Shown here piece after piece: positions 41,283 through 49,496 of a DNA stretch of 64,000 bases (position 1 is the first letter of the stretch; every line of letters starts with the position of its first letter). The position numbers and the translations under genes are program-made. The notes under the pieces were generated by a model that was not told where the DNA came from, searched no databases, and saw nothing but the letters and a program-made list of their open reading frames with translations. Origin of the DNA: Ktedonobacter racemifer DSM 44963 (GTDB taxonomy: Bacteria > Chloroflexota > Ktedonobacteria > Ktedonobacterales > Ktedonobacteraceae). The stretch spans positions 682,001-746,000 of the forward strand of contig NZ_ADVG01000003.1 of assembly GCF_000178855.1 (NCBI RefSeq), read 5' to 3'.

Positions 41283-41969
41283 ATGATTGTATTTCCAGGA
41301 GGCGAAAGCACAGTACCCGGCTATCTTGCGTTGCCCCAAGGTGGCCAAGGGCCAGGGGTCCTGGTGCTGCACGAGTGGTGGGGGCTGACGGAGCCGTTCA
41401 AGCAGGTCTGCGACCGGCTCGCAGAGGCGGGTTTTGTGGCGCTTGCCCCCGACTTCTACCGTGGCAAGACGACCGCGTCGATCGAGGAAGCCGAAGCGTT
41501 GGGCGCGGAACTGGATCGGAATGTGAAGCGCTGGCGCGGCGACATCGTGGGCGCGTTGCAATTCTTGCGCCAACACGGCGCGACCCGCCCGACAGACGGT
41601 CGCGGCGCGTTCGGCTTTGTCGCTTTCTCACTGGGAGGCTCCTACGCGCTGGATATGTCGATTAATCTGGCCGAGGAGATCGCCGCCGTCGTGACCTTTT
41701 ATGCCACCTATCCTGGCCTGGACTATCACGGCGCGAAAGCGGCCTACCTGTGCCACTTTGCAGAGGAGGATCCCTACGTGTCGGCGGAGTCCGCCGTGGA
41801 AATGGAGCAGGCACTTGGGGCAGCAGGAAGGCAGACGACCTGTTATACGTATCCAGGAACCAGGCACTGGTTCTTCGATGCCAATCGTGTGGAGGCCTAC
41901 GATGCTTCTGCCGCTGCCTTGGCATGGGAACGAACGGTCGCCTTCCTGAACGCCGAATTGCGCCGCTAG
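41283..41969 (+). CDS. Dienelactone-hydrolase-family protein
   Basis: A 228-residue alpha/beta-hydrolase. GPGVLVLHEWWGLTEPFKQV, ADFYRGKTT-type ALAPDFYRGKTTASIEEAEA, and the C-terminal PGTRHWFFDANR with the catalytic His are DLH markers; the Asp lies in FAEEDPYVS. The nucleophile elbow reads GFVAFSLGGSYAL, so Ser stands where classical dienelactone hydrolase has Cys. GAGGAGG lies 4 nt before the ATG. It is divergent from the arsR-type gene, with 220 bp between, and may share its control. Confidence 0.85.
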   Translation: MIVFPGGESTVPGYLALPQGGQGPGVLVLHEWWGLTEPFKQVCDRLAEAGFVALAPDFYRGKTTASIEEAEALGAELDRNVKRWRGDIVGALQFLRQHGATRPTDGRGAFGFVAFSLGGSYALDMSINLAEEIAAVVTFYATYPGLDYHGAKAAYLCHFAEEDPYVSAESAVEMEQALGAAGRQTTCYTYPGTRHWFFDANRVEAYDASAAALAWERTVAFLNAELRR

Positions 41970-42025
41970 CTCCGGACAGTTCCTTGGAGAGGTAGTACTC
42001 ACGTGGGGAGTAGTGCTCATGCTGT

Positions 42026-42490
42026 CGCCTTTCTGCCCAGCAAAACACGCTCTCAATTGATGCGCTCCAAGAAGCGGGCTGCGAGAAATGGTTTGTGGAC
42101 AAGATTACCGGATCGAAGGCCGAGCGGAAAGGTCTGGACGAGGCGCTGGCTTATGTGCGGCCAGGAGATACGCTAGTAGTGTGGAAGTTGGATCGGGCAG
42201 GACGCTCATTGGCTCATCTTATTGACCTGCTTGGGAGCCTCAATGAGCGAGGCATTGGATTCCTGAGCCTCACGGAGCAAATTGACACCACAACGCCAGG
42301 AGGGAAGCTGATCTTTCATCTGATGGGAGCGCTGGCCGAGTTTGAGCGTGATCTCATACGAGAGCGCACTAATGCGGGATTAGCTGCGGCGAAAGCCAGG
42401 GGACTGAAAGGTGGGCGACCAAGAAAACTCAAGACCAATGGGAAAGTGGCACTCGCCCGGCAGATGTTTACCGATGAGCTATCCGTGGCA
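42026..42490 (+). pseudogene. Truncated serine resolvase (Tn3/Hin type)
   Basis: The frame reads CRLSAQQNTLSIDALQEAGC, EKWFVDKITGSKAERKGLDE, GDTLVVWKLDRAGRSLAHLI, and EFERDLIRERTNAGLAAAKA, then GGRPRKL. This is a serine recombinase catalytic domain. The N-terminal strand before the catalytic Ser is missing, with a TAG five codons upstream, and the C-terminal helix-turn-helix is cut after GGRPRKLKTNGKVALARQMF. It is not functional. From an internal GTG at 42095 the frame runs on into an unrelated fragment. Confidence 0.7.
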
Positions 42491-42501
42491 CCCGGCTGGA
42501 A

Positions 42502-42779
42502 GGTTGGAGGCTGGACATCCTTTAGCTTCCGAGATGCCGAGCCAGCGATCTGTCCCTGCGGGACTCAGATGCAACCCCTGCTGAGGATTGATTCCACCGA
42601 GTGGCACGGGGGTAGTGGCAGCTGGATTCCCATCGAGGACCAGGCCCTCGATAGAAATCCTGGTCGCAGCTCCCCCCCCCACGGGAGCCGGTTATGGTCA
42701 CCATCGGCCGCGGTTACACAATGCAGATCTACACCTGCCCCGCATCGGTCGATCATCCGCACGTCGCCTGGATGCAATG
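42502..42779 (+). pseudogene. Remnant resembling the end of a DUF1963-like protein, frameshifted
   Basis: In frame with the resolvase remnant, the sequence reads FRDAEPAICPCGTQMQPLLR, IDSTEWHGGSGSWIPIEDQA up to a run of nine C (42672-42680). A second frame then reads PVMVTIGRGYTMQIYTCPAS, VDHPHVAWMQ and stops at 42779. Together these look like one C-terminal domain with a CPCG zinc-type motif and a YTCP motif, similar to DUF1963/YwqG-type proteins as I recall them. A slip in the C run broke the frame. Family assignment is tentative. Confidence 0.35.
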
Positions 42780-43004
42780 ACCCTCTGGCTCACCTGCCCG
42801 CAGACGAGAAGGAGAGGCGCCAGATAGTCTGGCCACGCCTCTCGCCATGAGGCCAAGACCTTCAACCTCTTTGGCTTCGATCTCTCTCAACCGTTTTCCT
42901 TTTCCCCAAGCCGGCCAATTGACAAGGGATTGAGAGAAGAATCCAGATAGGGAGCGGTTTTCCCAGGCGATGAATCGCCAATTCCCATGATTCAGATCAC
43001 ATTC

Positions 43005-43039
43005 CCACCCTTCAGTGCAAAATCTGTCCACCCTTCAGT
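43005..43039 (-). repeat. Tandem CCACCCTTCAGT repeats, possible insertion-sequence end
   Basis: CCACCCTTCAGT occurs at 43005-43016 and 43028-43039 with a 23-bp period. Read on the minus strand (ACTGAAGGGTGG), such repeated ~20-bp modules resemble the ends of IS21-type elements. No transposase gene remains nearby, and 42780-43000 shows nothing else recognisable. Confidence 0.3.
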
Positions 43040-43123
43040 TAATTTACCAAGTGTGTGTTGGGAAACACCTCCTGGCTCAAAAGCCCATATCTGGATCACA
43101 GGAGAGCATTCGCGCCTGCGTAG

Positions 43124-43201
43124 TATTGGGGTAGTAGTGTATGTATGAGCAGAAAACAGCTTTCGCCGTTTTCTGCTCATACATACACTACTACCCCAAT
43201 A
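43124..43201. terminator. 34-bp perfect inverted repeat downstream of the GNAT gene
   Basis: Arms 43124-43157 and 43168-43201 are perfectly complementary around a 10-nt loop. It lies 42 nt past the stop of the minus-strand GNAT gene. This far exceeds a usual terminator stem, and no T-run follows on either side. Confidence 0.6.
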
Positions 43202-43243
43202 GATGCTTCATACTTGGTTCTTCAGCAGGGCCAAATTGTTCAG

Positions 43244-43867
43244 CTATTTACTGCCGGGTAGCTGGATGATTGGCTTGTTGATGCTCTCGAACTCACTGGA
43301 GAGACATTCCATAATTATTTCATCGTAGAATTGGCCGCCCCAACACCAGGCCTCGCGTCTGGTACCCACAACGCGGAAACCAGCTTTGGTATAGGCGCGC
43401 TGCGCGGCAATGTTATAGCTGTAGGTATGCAGAACAACATTATGCAAACCTAGGACGGTAAAGCCATAGTCCAGGATCAGGCGCGTGGTCTCAGTTCCAT
43501 AACCCTTGTGCCAGCAATCCTTTTCACCGATGAGAATTCCATAGGTCGCGTTACGGTGAATATGGTTAATCTGGCGTAGTTCGGCGATACCGATCATACG
43601 CATGGTTGTATGCTCATAGATAATAAAGCCAACGTGGTTTTGTCTCTCTCCCCCGGCTTCACGCTCAATCTCGGCCCGCGTCTCCTCCAGCGATTTCGGC
43701 ATAAGCGGATCGCCTGAAAGAAGGGTGACCTCGAAATCGTTCAGCCAGCGATGAAGTGGCGTCGTCAGGTCCAGGTGAACCGGTCCCAACGCTACCTGCT
43801 CACCAACAATATTGAAGACATACTGTTTCTCTGTCTGAGGTTGAGCCTCTTGCCTCTCGTAAGACAT
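43244..43867 (-). CDS. GNAT acetyltransferase, RimJ/SpeG-like
   Basis: A 207-residue GNAT protein: VALGPVHLDLTTPLHRWLND, FIIYEHTTMRMIGIAELRQI, YGILIGEKDCWHKGYGTETT (acetyl-CoA loop with Gly-X-Gly-X-Glu), and SYNIAAQRAYTKAGFRVVGT. It acetylates an amine, either a ribosomal-protein N-terminus, polyamine or small molecule. AAGGGA lies 7 nt before the ATG. Divergent from the region carrying the candidate small RNA. Confidence 0.88.
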   Translation of the reverse strand: MSYERQEAQPQTEKQYVFNIVGEQVALGPVHLDLTTPLHRWLNDFEVTLLSGDPLMPKSLEETRAEIEREAGGERQNHVGFIIYEHTTMRMIGIAELRQINHIHRNATYGILIGEKDCWHKGYGTETTRLILDYGFTVLGLHNVVLHTYSYNIAAQRAYTKAGFRVVGTRREAWCWGGQFYDEIIMECLSSEFESINKPIIQLPGSK

Positions 43868-44046
43868 AAAATAATCCCTTGTGAAATGAATTTAATTTAC
43901 GACTGCTTGCTTATACATGAGCAGCATCAGCATCTCTATTGCTTCCTTGCGCCATCATCTATGATAACACAAAGCCTGGATTAGCTGTAGCACATTATCT
44001 GCAACGCTCAAAGGCAAAGGGTGTTTTGTAGGGATTGGCAGTTTCC

Positions 44047-44184
44047 TTGACAGGGAGGCTCAACAGGGGCTACACTATATTCATCAAATTAAATAAACGT
44101 AAGCGTCTAACGTCAACCAACGCACATCGGTACAGCCCGCGATAGCATAGAGGGCTGTAGGATGTGGAGGTTGGCGCTTTTTTG
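44047..44184 (+). ncRNA. Candidate small RNA with its own promoter and terminator
   Basis: TTGACA (44047-44052), 18 bp, TACACT (44071-44076) predict transcription from about 44083. From 44101 the sequence folds into a long interrupted hairpin: AAGCG pairs with CGCTT, CAACC with GGTTG, CATC with GATG, and ACAGCCC with GGGCTGT, closing on a loop at about 44139-44151. It ends in GCGCTTTTTTG (44174-44184), a classic terminator tail. No start codon or SD occurs. It could be an independent RNA of about 100 nt or a leader attenuator of the MFS gene 180 bp downstream. Confidence 0.45.
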
Positions 44185-44257
44185 TTCTTCCACTATCCTA
44201 ACACCTCTTATGTCTTAAAGTATCTCTTCAAGACTTCTCGCCACTATGTGGCTCGCA

Positions 44258-44318
44258 GGGTAGGGCTGGTGTGGAGTGGAAATGCCTTCGGCATTTCCAC
44301 TCCACACCAGCCCTACCC
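44258..44318. repeat. 29-bp perfect inverted repeat upstream of the MFS gene
   Basis: Arms 44258-44286 and 44290-44318 pair perfectly around a 3-nt loop (TTC). It ends 45 bp before the MFS start, so an RNA crossing it would fold strongly just ahead of the SD. It may terminate the RNA from the upstream promoter or insulate the MFS gene. Confidence 0.6.
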
Positions 44319-44363
44319 CAAGTAGGTTATCGCGGGAGACATTTTCTAGATCAAGGAAAACAC

Positions 44364-45665
44364 ATGGAACCTATCGCAGATGAAACGGCAGTATCAGAAG
44401 ATCAAGCCAGAGATATTTCTCCTCCTGTAGAAACAACACACACTTCCACCAGCGCATTACAATTTCTCGACTTTCGCCTGCTTTTTAGCGGCGTGGGTCT
44501 GGCAACGTTTGGGCAACAGATGCTTTCCGTCGCCATTGGCTGGGAATTATATATCCAGACGAAGTCCGCGCTTGTGCTTGGAGGAGTCGGACTGGCCCAG
44601 GTGATCCCGCTTATTATCCTCTTCCTGCCCGCTGGCTATATCGCCGACCGCGTCAATCGCAAGTATATTGTGCTTGTGGCACAGCTCGTCAACGTGCTGG
44701 CCTCTCTAAGCCTGGCGCTTCTCTCCTATCTGCATGGTCCGCTGGTGCTGATCTATTGCTGCCTGGCGGCGATAGGCGGCGCCCAAAGCTTCAGCCAGCC
44801 AGCCAACTCGGCGCTGGTCTCGCAGGTCATTCCAGAGGCGGCCTATGAGAACGCCATGACGTGGCGCAGCAGCATCAATCAGCTCTCAGCCGTAATCGGG
44901 CCTGCGGCGGGTGGCTTTCTGATCGGCTTCTTTCAGGGTGCGACTCCCGTCTACCTACTGAGCAGCGGCTTCTTCCTGACCTTTGCCATCCTGCTAATCT
45001 TTATCCATGTTCAACCACAAAAGAGAGCCCTGGGCGAGGGGCGCAAGCTCAGCTCACTCGTGAGTGGTGTGCGCTTCCTTGGACAGACCAAGGTCATGCT
45101 GGCGGCGATTACGCTCGACCTCTTCGCGGTCCTGTTTGGCGGGTCCGTCGCGCTCCTGCCCATCTACGCGACCGGCATCCTGCATGTTGGGCCTGTGGGG
45201 CTGGGATGGCTCCAGGCCGCAGACTCTATTGGGGGCATCGCGATGGCGCTCTTCCTGGCACGCCGTCCACCCTTCAAGAGGGCTGGCCCGGTGCTGTTGC
45301 TGGGGGTAGCCGGATTTGGCCTGGCAACGATTGTCTTTGGCCTCTCGCACTGGTTCTGGCTCTCATTCCTGGCACTGATCTTCATTGGCGCCTTTGATAA
45401 CATCAGCGTCGTGATCCGTTCGACCCTCGCGCTGGTGCGCACTCCGGACGAGATGCGCGGCAGGGTGAGCGCGGTCAACTCGCTCTTCATTGGCACCTCC
45501 AACCAGCTAGGAGGTTTTGAATCGGGACTCACGGCCCAACTCCTTGGTCCCGTGGCCGCGGTCGTTGCTGGTGGCATTGGCACCCTGCTAGTCGTGCTCA
45601 TCGTCGCGGGCGCTTTTCCCGACATCCGCCGCCTGACCACGCTGCGCGAGACGCCGCAGGAGTAA
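44364..45665 (+). CDS. MFS exporter, EntS/MFS_3-like
   Basis: A 433-residue protein with about 12 hydrophobic helices. RLLFSGVGLATFGQQMLSVA starts TM1, GYIADRVNRKYIVLVAQLVN is motif A, and GRVSAVNSLFIGTSNQLGGF in the C-terminal half is typical of the EntS-like MFS_3 group, which often exports siderophores or macrolides. AAGGA lies 7 nt before the ATG at 44364; the frame continues upstream through the inverted repeat without an SD. Substrate unknown. Confidence 0.85.
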   Translation: MEPIADETAVSEDQARDISPPVETTHTSTSALQFLDFRLLFSGVGLATFGQQMLSVAIGWELYIQTKSALVLGGVGLAQVIPLIILFLPAGYIADRVNRKYIVLVAQLVNVLASLSLALLSYLHGPLVLIYCCLAAIGGAQSFSQPANSALVSQVIPEAAYENAMTWRSSINQLSAVIGPAAGGFLIGFFQGATPVYLLSSGFFLTFAILLIFIHVQPQKRALGEGRKLSSLVSGVRFLGQTKVMLAAITLDLFAVLFGGSVALLPIYATGILHVGPVGLGWLQAADSIGGIAMALFLARRPPFKRAGPVLLLGVAGFGLATIVFGLSHWFWLSFLALIFIGAFDNISVVIRSTLALVRTPDEMRGRVSAVNSLFIGTSNQLGGFESGLTAQLLGPVAAVVAGGIGTLLVVLIVAGAFPDIRRLTTLRETPQE

Positions 45666-45666
45666 C

Positions 45667-45716
45667 GCTCCTGGCGTACGCGGCTACTTTGGAGAGTAGC
45701 CGCGTACGCCAGGAGC
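45667..45716 (+). terminator. 22-bp perfect inverted repeat after the MFS gene, member of dispersed repeat A
   Basis: Arms 45667-45688 and 45695-45716 pair perfectly with a 6-nt loop, starting 2 nt past the stop codon. Each arm contains CTGGCGTACGCGGCTACT, a sequence found singly at three other places in the window. Confidence 0.7.
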
Positions 45717-45841
45717 TCAAAAGGAAGTGCCTTTCAGTATCTTCTCATCCAAGGGCAGTAAAGCGGGCCAAATTTGACCGCTTTTCGTGAGATACTCTCA
45801 CAAGAGAAATTTGTCGTTGCGAACTATGAAAGGGTACTTCC

Positions 45842-46567
45842 ATGACTGCACAGCCTTTTAAGACCATCGTCCTCGACCTCCTGCAGCAGGGGCATCGCGA
45901 TAAAGAAGCTTTTTTGCAGGAGCTAAGCGAGACCGAACAGAATGCCATTGGGACGCCAAATCTCTGGTCTGCCAAAGATCACATGGCTCATAGGACCTTC
46001 TGGCATCGGGACTTTGTACGCAGGTTGACTGCCATCCAGCAGCATCAGGAGATCCCGGAGAGCGAAGAAGACGAGGACCGGCTCAACTCGAGGAATTTTG
46101 AGGAGCACAGGCTTCGCCCATTCTCAGAGATACTTGCTGAATCTGAGCGAGTCAACACCGAACTCATCACGTTAATTGAGCAACTCAGCGAAGAAGATTT
46201 GACAGCCCCGGGTCGCTTCCCTTCAATTTCCGGGGAAAGATCTTTGTATACATCCTTCCTGGGCGGTTGCTACGAGCACGACCAGGAGCATCTTGCGCAG
46301 TACTATTTCGACCATCACAACTTTCCTCGGGCGATTGAGACCCGTGAGAAGTGCGCCAGCAGAATCATTGAGGCTAAAGTGCCAGAATGGGTGAAAGGGA
46401 GTTTCCTCTATAATCTGGCCTGCTTTTACACGCAGTTGAACCAACTGGAGAAAGCTGCCGCGCTCTTACAGGAAGCGTTGACACTCGCTCCTCGTCTCAA
46501 AGAGCGCGCAAAGAGCGATCCTGAACTGATTGCGTTACGCGATCAATTGGAAAGCGAAAATCTATGA
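45842..46567 (+). CDS. DinB-like (ClbS/DfsB type) protein with C-terminal TPR
   Basis: A 241-residue soluble protein. Residues 5-165 form a DinB/ClbS-like four-helix bundle with candidate metal ligands in NLWSAKDHMAHRTFWHRDFV (His) and YEHDQEHLAQYYFDH (His-X3-His). Residues 185-235 form a tetratricopeptide repeat (NLACFYTQLNQLEKAAALLQ, EALTLAPRLKERAKSD). The fold is shared with enzymes of thiol-dependent detoxification. AAAGGGT lies before the ATG. No partner genes except a pseudogene downstream. Confidence 0.78.
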   Translation: MTAQPFKTIVLDLLQQGHRDKEAFLQELSETEQNAIGTPNLWSAKDHMAHRTFWHRDFVRRLTAIQQHQEIPESEEDEDRLNSRNFEEHRLRPFSEILAESERVNTELITLIEQLSEEDLTAPGRFPSISGERSLYTSFLGGCYEHDQEHLAQYYFDHHNFPRAIETREKCASRIIEAKVPEWVKGSFLYNLACFYTQLNQLEKAAALLQEALTLAPRLKERAKSDPELIALRDQLESENL

Positions 46568-46576
46568 ACCTGCCTG

Positions 46577-46914
46577 CTGCCTGGCTATCGACAGGAGCAG
46601 ATGCGTAGCGCATATCGTGATAGCAAGCAATTGGGTGGCTATAGGATCTATGAGCGTGTATTGCGAGTAAGGAGCGCCCGGCTTGTCACCGGCTGTATTG
46701 GAGGAGTGTATACACGCCCTGAAGTTCGTAATCAGGGCGTGGCAAGAGCTCGATTGCCAGACTGTCCTGGCGCTACCAGAGAGTTCCTGCGGAAAGTCAG
46801 GAGATCCCAAAGGCTTACGTGTATAGTGTGCCACCCACCTCGTCTGTGGCGCGTTGGATGGCTGAGAACCTTGAGGTTGTCGATATCTCCACCTGGGATA
46901 ATCCTACCTTTGGC
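46577..46914 (+). pseudogene. N-terminal remnant of an Eis-like GNAT acetyltransferase
   Basis: A plus-strand frame reads PGYRQEQMRSAYRDSKQLGG, YRIYERVLRV, RLVTGCIGGVYTRPEVRNQG VA in fragments, which is the central beta-strand and acetyl-CoA loop of an Eis-type GNAT. The true N-terminus is missing and the sequence after GVARARL is scrambled. The 3' end is cut by an IS630-family insertion; the matching C-terminal part resumes at 48106. The gene was therefore already damaged, or lost its middle on insertion. Confidence 0.6.
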
Positions 46915-46916
46915 TA

Positions 46917-48103
46917 GTGCATAATTACGAAACCTTTTCGGAAAGAACAAGATGTGGCTCATAGGAACATCCAAAGTAGGCACAGACTCGTGCGGCAAGC
47001 TGTTTGGCGGTAAGCAGCCCATCATGTTCGACTACATTGCGTTTGGCATGGACCCATTTGGGCTCAATGGGATTGAGCCAAGGGCTTTTCGTGGGCAGAA
47101 ACAAAGGCAGAATACGCACGCCCTTGCCCTCGGCTTTGACCAGGCTGTTGTGCTCTCTGATCCAGGTCCGCACCATCTTGCTCACGTGAAAGGAGGCATT
47201 ATCCCAGATCAGCAGCCAAGAAGTCTTGTTTTGAGCTTGTAGTCGAGTGCAACACCACTCCAGAAATTGGGTGGTGATGGCGCTGACGGGGCGTCCGGTC
47301 ACGAAGCGCAGCGACATCTGTTTGCGAATCGGATCATCGATCGGTCCCTGTTGCCACAATACTCCATAACAGGCGAGAGCTTTGGGATCAGGATCACCTT
47401 TTTGCCACGTCTGTTCCACCAAGCGCACGGGTTGATCTTTCCCTTGCCAGGCGGACAGACGAGGAAGAGCGAACCTGCTCCACCACACCTCGTCCACAAA
47501 CCCGATGACGCAGCCTGGTTGGGTGCTCGCCCAGGCCATCAGCCGATCGCGTGCGTTTTTTTTTGCTGGTACTGGGGGTCGGGGCTGGTAATCCAGTGTT
47601 TGGCACGCTTCCAATTGGTCCCTAAGCTTTGGAGCGCTCAGCGCACGCTCGCCACCGACGTTTTGTGGGGGATAATGCCCTGCTCGAAACTGATCTTGGC
47701 CGCCAGTTCCAAGGTCCACAGGCCACGGTCGAGTCCAAAGTCGTGGGGACTGCGGTGCAAGAGCGCTTTCAACCGCTCGGCCGCTTCGATGGTGAAGGTC
47801 GTTCGGAGTCGATGGGGACGCGAAGACCCCTCTTTGAGCACGGTGAGTCCAGCTATATTGAAGCCTTTGATCGCATTGCGAACGGTCTGGTCGTCGCAGC
47901 CCAGATACTTGGCGATAGCGGGGGCGCGCTCCCCACGGGCAGACGCGAGCAATATTTGGCTGCGTCGCAACACGAAGGCATTGGACGAACGCAACCCCGC
48001 CTGGATCTGGCTGTGTTCGTCTTTGGTCAGTGGTCGAATAAAAATGGGGGCTTTCATGCCCTCTATGATACCACATTTCCTATGACCTTTCGTCAGAATG
48101 CAC
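46917..48103 (-). mobile_element. IS630-family insertion sequence, 1187 bp
   Basis: The ends are imperfect inverted repeats: GTGCATAATTACGAAACCTT on the left and GTGCATTCTGACGAAAGGTC on the right read inward. Each end is flanked by TA (46915-46916 and 48104-48105), the standard IS630 target duplication. A single transposase gene on the minus strand fills the interior. The element splits an acetyltransferase pseudogene. Confidence 0.8.
46925..48057 (-). pseudogene. IS630-family transposase, one nonsense codon plus an A9 frameshift site
   Basis: Frame 1 starts MKAPIFIRPLTKDEHSQIQA and carries the helix-turn-helix (APAIAKYLGCDDQTVRNAIK). It stops at TGA 47638-47640, but homology continues in the same frame (ALQSLGTNWKRAKHWITSPD, PQYQQKK) to a run of nine A on the coding strand (47556-47564). 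After a -1 shift there, frame 2 carries the DDE domain: GFVDEVWWSRFALPRLSAWQ, LLIWDNASFHVSKMVRTWIR, and LPTKSPWLNPIEPKWVHAKR. The A-run is a normal programmed-frameshift site in this family; the TGA, where CGA (Arg) is expected, is a disabling mutation. Confidence 0.75.
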
Positions 48104-48105
48104 TA

Positions 48106-48502
48106 GGCAGTGCACGAGCAGACCTTTCGTCATCGAAACGCGGGCTGGATGGCTCGCCTCGTAAGCCTGCCTGCGCTGACACGAGCCATGTTGCCGGAAT
48201 GGCAGGCCCACTGGCAGCGTTCGCTGGCCCACTGGTCGGGAGAAATATCTTTTACTATAGGAAAAGAAGCTTTTACATTACGTATCTCCGGTACAAATCT
48301 CAGTTTGCTGGATACATCCAACGTAGCACCGGATACACTCGCGATGACGCCCCAGACCTTCATGCAGGCCATATTTGGCTATCGCCCCATCGTCAGCGCG
48401 ATACAAGCACATGAGCGCATGCTGCCCGGCGATCACGTGACTGTGCTCGCGATCCTCTTCCCCGCCGGGCAGACCTGGATACCAGCGTCAGATTGGTTTT
48501 AG
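48106..48502 (+). pseudogene. C-terminal remnant of the Eis-like acetyltransferase
   Basis: Downstream of the insertion, the frame reads FRHRNAGWMARLVSLPALTR, AMLPEWQAHWQRSLAHWSGE, EAFTLRISGTNLSLLDTSNV and ends FPAGQTWIPASDWF. This is the sterol-carrier-like C-terminal domain of an Eis-type GNAT, which in the intact family helps bind and acetylate aminoglycoside-like amines. It lacks about half of the parent gene. Its stop overlaps by 3-4 nt the stop of the convergent HxlR gene. Confidence 0.65.
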
Positions 48503-48861
48503 GAGGCTGACTGAGCCTTTCTGGTGGACCTTCTTTCGATGATCTGGCTGGTGTATTGGCCGCCCCATGTGAGCATGGCAAGCAGGATTGGCTCCAATGT
48601 CTTGCCAAAATCGGTCAGAGAGTATTCAACCTTTGGTGGAATCTGCTTGTAGATCTCACGATGCACGATGCCATCTTCTTCTAACTCCCGCAATTGAAGA
48701 GTTAACATCCTTTGTGTGATAGTAGGGAGTTCGCGTTTGAGTTCACTGAAGCGCCTGGGCCTCTCCAACAATTTATAGAGGACGATGCCCTTCCATTTTC
48801 CGCCGATGACATCGAGCGTTGATTCAACTGGACAGATATATTGGCACAACTCGTTTTCCAT
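48499..48861 (-). CDS. HxlR-family regulator
   Basis: A 120-residue winged-helix protein: CQYICPVESTLDVIGGKWKG, IVLYKLLERPRRFSELKREL, PTITQRMLTLQLRELEEDGI, KVEYSLTDFGKTLEPILLAM. The Cys in CPVE is the redox or electrophile sensor position of many HxlR proteins. The ATG at 48859-48861 (MENELCQY) has GAGGG and GGAG upstream; the frame continues to 48960 without need. It is divergent from a PPOX-type flavoprotein gene, a typical regulated target. Confidence 0.88.
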   Translation of the reverse strand: MENELCQYICPVESTLDVIGGKWKGIVLYKLLERPRRFSELKRELPTITQRMLTLQLRELEEDGIVHREIYKQIPPKVEYSLTDFGKTLEPILLAMLTWGGQYTSQIIERRSTRKAQSAS

Positions 48862-48879
48862 CTCTCCATTCCCTCGCTT

Positions 48880-48948
48880 TAGTACCTTTTTTGATACTAT
48901 AGCACATAATTGTGCGTACTTGCCGTAATTAAGGGCTCCTTCTATACT
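48880..48948 (+). promoter_or_regulatory. Divergent HxlR/PPOX control region
   Basis: For the rightward gene, TTGCCG (48920-48925), 17 bp, TATACT (48943-48948). TAGTA at 48880-48884 and TACTA at 48895-48899 form a spaced inverted repeat of the kind bound by HxlR proteins, lying between the HxlR start and its likely promoter. Confidence 0.5.
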
Positions 48949-48984
48949 GATGTCATTCATTTCTCATGAAAGGATGTGACCAGA

Positions 48985-49395
48985 ATGATTTTGAATGATA
49001 CATTACGGCAAGCTTTGTCCTCAGGGCATCTCGCTCACCTGGTGACACTGAATAAAGATGGCAGTCCGCAGGTCTCAGTCGTTTGGGTTGGCCTTGATGG
49101 CGATGAAATTGTTTGCGCTCACTTCAATCTCTACCAAAAATTGAAGAATATTCAGCGTGATGCCCGGGTTGCACTCTCAATGGCAACGAGCGGAAAAACG
49201 AATGGACTGGATAACTATCTTGTTATCAATGGTCGTGCCAGGATTACCGAGGGTGGTGCCCCCGAATTGCTGAACCAATTGGCCCAGATCTATATCGCCC
49301 CGGGCACAACGTACGCGCCTGATGGAGCGCCACAGGGATATATTACCCGTATTACTGCTGAGCGTATCCATGGCAATGGCCCCTGGAACGAGTAG
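48985..49395 (+). CDS. PPOX-class (F420/FMN-dependent) flavoprotein
   Basis: A 136-residue split-barrel flavin/F420-binding protein: LRQALSSGHLAHLVTLNKDG, SPQVSVVWVGLDGDEIVCAH, KNIQRDARVALSMATSGKTN, and GYITRITAERIHGNGPW. It belongs to the pyridoxamine-5'-phosphate-oxidase-like group that uses F420 in actinobacteria and chloroflexi. AAGGA lies 10 nt before the ATG at 48985; a GTG at 48976 is too close to the SD. Divergent from, and probably controlled by, the HxlR regulator. Confidence 0.85.
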   Translation: MILNDTLRQALSSGHLAHLVTLNKDGSPQVSVVWVGLDGDEIVCAHFNLYQKLKNIQRDARVALSMATSGKTNGLDNYLVINGRARITEGGAPELLNQLAQIYIAPGTTYAPDGAPQGYITRITAERIHGNGPWNE

Positions 49396-49496
49396 CACTA
49401 AAGAACCAGGCCAAAGGTTGTCCAGGCGAAGTGAGCAGTGTGTCGACGGCTCACCACTGACGCGAGACGCTATGAGGAGGCGTTTCGCGTTATGCG

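Noticed and set aside
41061..41576. N-terminal extension of the ArsR frame to 282 codons
   Set aside because: The extension is antisense to the dienelactone hydrolase and upstream of the mapped promoter elements. The family length is about 110 residues.
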